Below, in pieces: positions 8,576 through 12,407 of a stretch of DNA of 12,407 nucleotides (positions are counted from its first letter, which is position 1; every line of letters starts with the position of its first letter). The notes beneath the pieces are model-generated. The model did not search any database. It saw only the letters and a list, made by a program, of their open reading frames with translations, and was not told the DNA's origin. The stretch covers positions 1-12,407 of the forward strand of contig JARIBR010000147.1 in NCBI GenBank assembly GCA_029258695.1, in the 5' to 3' direction. The position numbers and the translations under genes were made by a program. This DNA is from Quadrisphaera sp. Its GTDB lineage: Bacteria > Actinomycetota > Actinomycetes > Actinomycetales > Quadrisphaeraceae.

Positions 8576-9048
8576 CGCCGCACCAGGCTCGAGCGTCCTG
8601 AGGGCTCGGCACCCCGCGCTGCCCGTGTCTCTCGGGCGGCGCGGGGTGGGGCGGGGTCGGTCCAGCGTTCTCGCCAGCCCTGGACCACTCGCTCGAGCCT
8701 CGTGGTCCACGGTGGCGGGACCTGCGGGTCCTCCGAGCGGGGTGGGTACCGGATCACGCGGGCGCCGTCGAGCTCGCCGCGCCAGCCGCGGGCGTGGACG
8801 ACGCGGTAGTGGTACCCGCACAGCAGCGCGCCGTCGCGCTCGCTCGTCGGCCCGCCGGCCGCGTCGGTGATGAGGTGGTGGACCTGGCACCACGACGGCG
8901 GCTGCCCACGCACCGACAGAGTGCGTTGACCTGCGACGATGGCATCGCTGACCGTGGCGGGACTGGTCCGTCCGGGGAACGCCGACGGTGCACCCGCGTG
9001 GGTGATCTTCGCGCGTGGGACACGCCTGCCGTCCCGCCGGCGGTGCAC
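8542..9048 (-). pseudogene. Remnant of a DUF222-type HNH endonuclease (C-terminal fragment)
   Basis: The reverse strand carries a recognisable HNH core: QPPSWCQVHHLI (codons near 8868-8905), AGGPTSERDGALLCGYHYR, and RVVHARGWRGELDG, then a proline-rich tail. This matches the C-terminal nuclease part of the DUF222/HNH proteins abundant in actinobacteria. The several-hundred-residue DUF222 domain is missing, and the usual Cys-x-x-Pro-Gly-Cys stretch just before PPSWC is replaced by RTLSVRGQ, so half of the structural zinc site looks lost. The GTG at 9048 has GGAGGG four bases upstream and would give a 168-aa protein; this is the left boundary I used, but upstream of residue about 40 nothing resembles the family. 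The frame ends at 8542, overlapping the putA 3' end by 34 bases antisense, and contains the putA terminator hairpin. I judge it a decayed fragment; a short functional HNH protein is the less likely alternative. Confidence 0.6.
8610..8648 (+). terminator. Strong hairpin downstream of putA, probable intrinsic terminator
   Basis: Thirty-four bases past the putA stop is a 16-bp stem: the arm at 8610-8625 (CACCCCGCGCTGCCCG) pairs with 8633-8648 (CGGGCGGCGCGGGGTG), with a single U.G wobble and a 7-base loop TGTCTCT. This is the most stable stem I see between genes in the window. The sequence after it is G-rich without a T run, so termination would be stem-driven. It sits inside the frame of the HNH remnant on the other strand. 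Confidence 0.7.
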
Positions 9049-9114
9049 GATGCCCTCCGAGATCGGCGCCGGGCCGGTCGTGGACGCCCGCGCGCTGCGG
9101 ACCAGGAGGAGCCC

Positions 9115-9600
9115 GTGTCGTTCACCACCGCGGTCGCGACGTGCTTCCGCCGCTACGCCACGTTCAGCGGCCGCGCCAGCCGGCCGGAGTTCTGGTGGTT
9201 CTACCTCTTCGTGCAGCTGGTCAACCTGGCGTTCGTCGGGGCGGTGCTCGCCCTCCTCGTCGGGGCGGTCGCCATCGGACGCGACGGTGAACCCGTGCCC
9301 GTCGTGGGCTCGGTGCTCGCGGTGCTCTACCTCGTGGCGACCCTCGTGAGCCTGGTGCTGCTCCTGCCGACCCTCGCCGCGATGTGGCGGCGCCTGCACG
9401 ACACCGACCGGTCCGGGCTGTGGTGCTTCCTCGCCGTCGTCCCCGTCGTCGGCTTCGTCGTGCTCGTCATCTTCTGGGCGCAACCCGGGACGCAGGGCCC
9501 GAACCGGTTCGGTGCCTCGCCCGGCGCGCACGCGGAGAGGGCCGGACCGCTCGAGGCGGGCTACGGGCCGCCCCAGCAGAGGTACGGCCCGCCGGCCTAG
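9115..9600 (+). CDS. DUF805 family small membrane protein
   Basis: No biochemical function is established for this family. The GTG at 9115 follows a strong AGGAGG five bases upstream, and gives 161 aa. Family signatures are clear: an N-terminal FSGRASRPEFWWF block, then hydrophobic segments at about residues 25-55, 65-90 and 105-122, with LPTLAAMWRRLHDTDRSG between the second and third and FWAQPGTQGPNRFG after the last. It should be an integral membrane protein with three or four helices. The C-terminus is a hydrophilic Gly/Pro/Tyr tail with two YGPP units (YGPPQQRYGPPA), likely cytosolic and disordered. It is preceded by the divergent HNH remnant 66 bases away and is convergent with the ABC permease. 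Function unknown. Confidence 0.85.
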   Translation: MSFTTAVATCFRRYATFSGRASRPEFWWFYLFVQLVNLAFVGAVLALLVGAVAIGRDGEPVPVVGSVLAVLYLVATLVSLVLLLPTLAAMWRRLHDTDRSGLWCFLAVVPVVGFVVLVIFWAQPGTQGPNRFGASPGAHAERAGPLEAGYGPPQQRYGPPA

Positions 9601-9608
9601 GAGCTGAC

Positions 9609-9629
9609 CGCGGGAGCAGGCGGCCCGCG
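9609..9629. terminator. Weak hairpin between convergent genes
   Basis: The 49-base gap between the DUF805 stop (9600) and the permease stop (9650) holds a 6-bp stem, CGCGGG (9609-9614) and CCCGCG (9624-9629), with a 9-base loop and no T tract. Position between convergent genes fits a terminator, but the stem is short and could be chance at this GC content. Confidence 0.3.
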
Positions 9630-9649
9630 CCGACGAGCGGCGTGGACCC

Positions 9650-10519
9650 TCATCGGTCCCCGCGCCGGCGCCACCGGAACGTCGTCACGCACAGCACGAG
9701 GCCCACGACCGTCCACCCCGCGAGCCACAGGGCGGTCTGCCCGTGCTGCCAGGAACCGGAGACCTCCGCGACCTCCATCGCCTCGGGGAGGATCGCGGAG
9801 CGGAAGCCCTGCGCCAGCCACTTCAGGGGGAACAGGCTCGCGACGTCCTGCATCCAGGACGGCAGGGAGGGGAACGCGAAGAACACCCCGGAGATGAACT
9901 GCAGCACCAGCACGACGGGCGCGACGACCGCCTGCGCGCTGCGCCCGGACGAGGGCACGGAGGAGTACGCGATCCCCAGCAGCGACCCGGCCGCGATCCC
10001 CAGGACCGCGACCCAGCCGAAGGTGGCCCAGTCCCCGACCGTGGCCGGCAGCGGCACGTCGAAGAAGATGCGGGCGCAGGCGAGGAGCACGACGAGCTGG
10101 ACGACGCCCGTGACCACCACGAGCCCGACCTTGCCGAGGAAGTACGCCGAGCGCGGCATCGGCGTGCCCTCCAGGCGTCGCAGGGTGCCGGTGTCCCGCT
10201 CCACGGCGATGTTGATCGCGAGCGCCTGGAAGCTCACGAGCAGCACCCCGGACGCGGCCATGCCGGCGGTGAAGTACTGCACGAACGGCACGCCGGGGAT
10301 CACGTCACCGTCGAAGACGGACCCGAAGATGAACAGGAACAGCACGGGGAAGAGCACGTTGAAGATCACCGCGTCGCGCGAGCGGGAGTACTCGCGCAGC
10401 TCCAGGCCGGTGCGGGCCAGCGAGGTGCGCAGCACCCCGGGCAGGGGCGGGGGCGGCGCGCCGGGCGTGCTCGCCGGACCGGTGGCCGGTCCCGCAGCCG
10501 GCTCCTCGACGAGGCTCAC
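9650..10519 (-). CDS. ABC-2 type transporter permease (DrrB-like)
   Basis: Membrane subunit of an ABC exporter, working with the ATPase gene immediately upstream. The start is a GTG at 10519 whose bases overlap the ATPase stop (GTGA), pointing to translational coupling; the product has 289 aa. A Pro/Ala-rich cytosolic N-terminus (about 30 residues) leads to six predicted membrane segments: about 52-68, 82-104, 131-150, 165-188, 200-222 and 262-280. Between the second and third lies the conserved cytosolic stretch ERDTGTLRRLEGTPMPRSAY, typical of ABC-2 permeases of drug and polysaccharide exporters. It ends with a basic tail RWRRRGDR that fits a cytosolic C-terminus by the positive-inside rule. 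The cargo is not deducible; relatives handle antibiotics, lipids or other hydrophobic compounds. Confidence 0.9.
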   Translation of the reverse strand: MSLVEEPAAGPATGPASTPGAPPPPLPGVLRTSLARTGLELREYSRSRDAVIFNVLFPVLFLFIFGSVFDGDVIPGVPFVQYFTAGMAASGVLLVSFQALAINIAVERDTGTLRRLEGTPMPRSAYFLGKVGLVVVTGVVQLVVLLACARIFFDVPLPATVGDWATFGWVAVLGIAAGSLLGIAYSSVPSSGRSAQAVVAPVVLVLQFISGVFFAFPSLPSWMQDVASLFPLKWLAQGFRSAILPEAMEVAEVSGSWQHGQTALWLAGWTVVGLVLCVTTFRWRRRGDR

Positions 10520-11382
10520 GCGCGCTCCAGGAGCTCGAGGTAGGCGTCCTCGAGGGTGGGGCGGCTGATGGTCAGCCCAGGCGGCTCACCGCCGCAGCGC
10601 GCGGCCAGGTGCCCGACGAGCGCCGCCGGGGCGTCGGTGTCCTCGGCGCGCACGCCGCCGGGGGCCTCCGGGTCGCGCCAGCTGACCGTGGCCACGGCCC
10701 GGTCGCGCCCGCCGAGGTCGCGCGGGGTGCCGGTGGCGACGATGTGGCCGGAGGCGATGACCGCGAGGCGGTCGGCGAGGACCTCCACCTCGTCGAGGTA
10801 GTGCGTGGTGAGCAGGATCGTCGTCCCGTCGGCGGCGAGGACCTGCACCAGCTTCCAGAACTCGCGGCGCGCCTCGGGGTCGAACCCCGTGGTGGGCTCG
10901 TCGAGGAAGAGCAGCTCCGGGGTGCCGACGATGCCGAGCGCCACGTCGAGGCGGCGCCGTCGGCCACCGGACAGCGCCCGCGCGCGGGTGCCGGCGTCGT
11001 CGGCGAGGCCGACCTGCGCGATGACCTCCTCGGCGTCGCGACCCCGCGGGTAGAGGCCGGAGAAGTGGCGCACCAGCTCGGTCACCGTGAGCTCGGCGAG
11101 GTCGGCGGTGTTCTGCGCGACGATGCCGAGCCGGGCGCGCCACGCGCGGGTCGGACGGCTCGGGTCAGCCCCGAGCACGCTGACCTCGCCGGCGGTGCGG
11201 GCGCGGTAGCCCTCCAGGACCTCCACGGTCGTGGTCTTGCCGGCGCCGTTGGGGCCCAGCAGCGCGAAGACCTCCCCGGGCACGACGTCCAGGTCGACCC
11301 CGTCCACGGCGCGCCGCTGACCGTAGTGCTTGTGGAGCCCGCGGACCCGCACGGCCACGTCGTCGCTCACGGCAGCGATCAT
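10516..11382 (-). CDS. ABC transporter ATP-binding protein (DrrA-like, ABC-2 partner)
   Basis: Cytosolic ATPase subunit that would drive the adjacent permease. All nucleotide-binding motifs are intact: Walker A GPNGAGKT (about residues 44-51), Q-loop IVAQN, signature LSGGRRRRLD, Walker B LLFLDEPTTGFD and the switch histidine in TTHYLDE. A C-terminal extension of about 70 residues (to TLEDAYLELLERA) is the regulatory tail usual in drug-exporter ATPases of this class. Length 288 aa. The ATG at 11382 has only a G-rich GTGGGG upstream; an in-frame GTG four codons later (VSDDVAVRV) is an alternative start, so the N-terminus is uncertain by four residues. It shares a GTGA overlap with the permease and they surely form an operon. 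The upstream gene on the same strand ends 75 bases away. Confidence 0.95.
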   Translation of the reverse strand: MIAAVSDDVAVRVRGLHKHYGQRRAVDGVDLDVVPGEVFALLGPNGAGKTTTVEVLEGYRARTAGEVSVLGADPSRPTRAWRARLGIVAQNTADLAELTVTELVRHFSGLYPRGRDAEEVIAQVGLADDAGTRARALSGGRRRRLDVALGIVGTPELLFLDEPTTGFDPEARREFWKLVQVLAADGTTILLTTHYLDEVEVLADRLAVIASGHIVATGTPRDLGGRDRAVATVSWRDPEAPGGVRAEDTDAPAALVGHLAARCGGEPPGLTISRPTLEDAYLELLERA

Positions 11383-11404
11383 GCCCCACGGCAGCGCTCG
11401 AGGG

Positions 11405-11450
11405 GCCGGCGCGGGCGCCGGCGCCGACGTGCCGCCCGCCGGCGCCGACG
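11405..11450. repeat. GC-only direct repeat and hairpin between sfnG-like gene and ABC operon
   Basis: The 75-base gap contains a 13-bp direct repeat GCCGGCGCCGACG at 11417-11429 and 11438-11450, each holding the palindrome GGCGCC. It can also fold: GCGGGCG (11411-11417) pairs with CGCCCGC (11433-11439), and after a 2-base bulge 11405-11408 pairs with 11440-11443. It could be the terminator of the monooxygenase gene (transcribed leftwards) or simply low-complexity GC sequence; no T tract is seen. Confidence 0.4.
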
Positions 11451-11457
11451 CCGCGGC

Positions 11458-12407
11458 TCAGACGGCGACGGGCTCGCGCCGCTGCCCGAGGACCGCGGCG
11501 CGTGCCTCGGCCAGCTCGTCGCGCAGGCCGAGGTGGTCGACCGCCTCCTCGTCGGACAGCTCGGCGATCTCCTCCTCCAGCGCCCGCACCAGCGGGATGA
11601 CGCGCTCGCCGAAGGAGATGACGTCCTCCTGCACGTGCAGGAAGCCCAGCAGCAGCAGGTCCACCCCCACGAGGCGGTAGGCGACGGCGCGGCGGGCCAC
11701 CTGCTCGGGGGTGCCGATGAGGCCGGTGCGGAACCCGTCGTTGTACTGGACGAGGTCCCTGAACTCGCTGTCGGCCCACATGCCCTTGCCGTCGGTGGCA
11801 GAGCGTCCCGCCTCGCGGACCGCGTCGCCGAAGCCCTTGACCTTCTCCTCGTCGGCGTGGTCGACGATGTCGTCGATCACGGCGACCGCCTCGACCTCGG
11901 TGTCGCGGACCACGGCGAAGCCGTTGAGGCCGAAGCGGACGCACCGGCCGGCGTCCGCGGCGTACCCGCCGACCTGCGCCACCTGCTCGGCGGCCCCCTC
12001 GTAGGAGGTGCCGTTCATGAAGTACCAGTCCGAGACGCGCCCGGCCATGTGTCGGGCCGCGGTGGAGTTGCCGCCCTGGAAGATCTCCGGCTGTACGCGC
12101 GGCTGCGGGCGGAACGTGAGGTCGGAGATCTCGAAGTGGCTGCCCGGGTAGCTGAAGCCGTCGGTGGTCCAGGCCCCGCGGAGCACGTCGATGAACTCCT
12201 CGGACTGCGCGTAGCGCTCGTCGTGCTCGAGCCACCTCGCTCCCAGGCTCACCGCCTCGGCCTTGAACCACCCGGAGACCACGTTGAGGCAGAGCCGGTC
12301 GCCGGTGAGCTCCTGCGCGGTCGCGGCCCACTTCGCCAGCACCGTCGGCTGCCAGAAGTACGGGTGGACCGCGGCGATGACCTTCAGCCGCTCGGTGGCG
12401 AGGAGCA
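11458..12407 (-). CDS. sfnG: LLM-class FMNH2-dependent monooxygenase, dimethylsulfone monooxygenase SfnG-like, 3' part
   Basis: Predicted to cleave dimethylsulfone with O2 and FMNH2 supplied by a separate flavin reductase, giving methanesulfinate and formaldehyde for sulfur scavenging. The gene enters from the right edge; 315 full codons plus two bases of another are visible, ending at TGA 11458-11460, so about 40-50 N-terminal residues are missing. Luciferase-like TIM-barrel blocks include ATERLKVIAAVHPYFWQP, LNVVSGWFKAE, WLEHDERYAQSEEFIDVLRG, EIFQGGNSTAARHMAGR and SDWYFMNG. SfnG-specific blocks follow as I know them from Pseudomonas: DLVQYNDGFRTGLIGTPEQ and GVDLLLLGFLHVQEDV, then a helical, acidic C-terminus (ALEEEIAELSDEEAVDH). 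These fit SfnG better than alkanesulfonate monooxygenase SsuD, though another sulfur-compound substrate is possible. Neighbouring sulfur genes, if any, would lie right of the window. Confidence 0.85.
   Translation of the reverse strand, partial: LLATERLKVIAAVHPYFWQPTVLAKWAATAQELTGDRLCLNVVSGWFKAEAVSLGARWLEHDERYAQSEEFIDVLRGAWTTDGFSYPGSHFEISDLTFRPQPRVQPEIFQGGNSTAARHMAGRVSDWYFMNGTSYEGAAEQVAQVGGYAADAGRCVRFGLNGFAVVRDTEVEAVAVIDDIVDHADEEKVKGFGDAVREAGRSATDGKGMWADSEFRDLVQYNDGFRTGLIGTPEQVARRAVAYRLVGVDLLLLGFLHVQEDVISFGERVIPLVRALEEEIAELSDEEAVDHLGLRDELAEARAAVLGQRREPVAV

Noticed and set aside
4751..8893. A 1380-codon open frame antisense to putA
   Set aside because: It is a compositional shadow: at this GC content stop codons are rare in the frame mirroring codon position 3. 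The translation is Gly/Arg/Val/His-rich without any family motif, while the plus strand encodes a full PutA.
9049..9531. Upstream extension of the HNH reading frame on the minus strand
   Set aside because: It is antisense to the DUF805 gene, has no DUF222 similarity, and looks like a shadow frame.
8542..9600. A toxin-antitoxin or defence pair made of the HNH protein and the DUF805 membrane protein
   Set aside because: The genes are divergent, the HNH core lacks part of its zinc site, and DUF805 proteins are common housekeeping-like membrane proteins; nothing supports a joint system.
9650..12407. A biosynthetic gene cluster with the ABC pair as self-resistance exporter
   Set aside because: No biosynthetic enzyme of a natural-product class is next to it; the adjacent SfnG-like enzyme belongs to sulfur scavenging.

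Overview
The window is a very GC-rich chromosome segment with heavy GTG start usage and C/G-ending third positions. It carries the remains of a DUF222-type HNH endonuclease, a gene family especially common in Actinomycetota. I read it as a high-GC actinobacterium; genus cannot be fixed from this stretch. There are no phage, insertion-sequence, CRISPR, rRNA or tRNA signals. Most genes are ordinary metabolic or housekeeping genes, and I did not find a convincing new defence or biosynthetic system.

Layout from left to right. (1) 1-1231 (+): 3' part of a CocE/NonD-type serine hydrolase, ending in a hairpin shared with the next, convergent gene. (2) 1259-4161 (-): a probable two-gene unit, a secreted arylsulfotransferase-like lipoprotein followed 29 bases later by a one-chain iron-sulfur L-serine ammonia-lyase (sdaA). 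(3) 4303-4767 (+): the tRNA 2'-O-methyltransferase trmL, divergent from the lipoprotein gene. (4) 4832-8575 (+): a long bifunctional proline dehydrogenase / glutamate-semialdehyde dehydrogenase (putA), followed by a strong hairpin terminator. (5) 8542-9048 (-): a decayed HNH endonuclease fragment, with a small DUF805 membrane protein at 9115-9600 (+). (6) 9650-11382 (-): a two-gene ABC exporter (ATPase then permease, overlapping GTGA). (7) 11458 to the right edge (-): an LLM flavin-dependent monooxygenase closely resembling dimethylsulfone monooxygenase SfnG, cut by the window edge.

Functional themes: amino-acid catabolism feeding central metabolism (serine to pyruvate, proline to glutamate), organosulfur handling (sulfate-ester transfer outside the cell, sulfone cleavage inside it), and export of an unknown compound. 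Apart from the sdaA pair and the ABC pair, nothing shows that the neighbours act together; the strand switches suggest a mosaic of short transcription units. The points most worth a second look are the HNH remnant with a terminator inside its reading frame, the lipoprotein arylsulfotransferase with no cysteine beyond the lipid anchor, and the PutA architecture (C-terminal ALDH-like domain plus an acidic linker).
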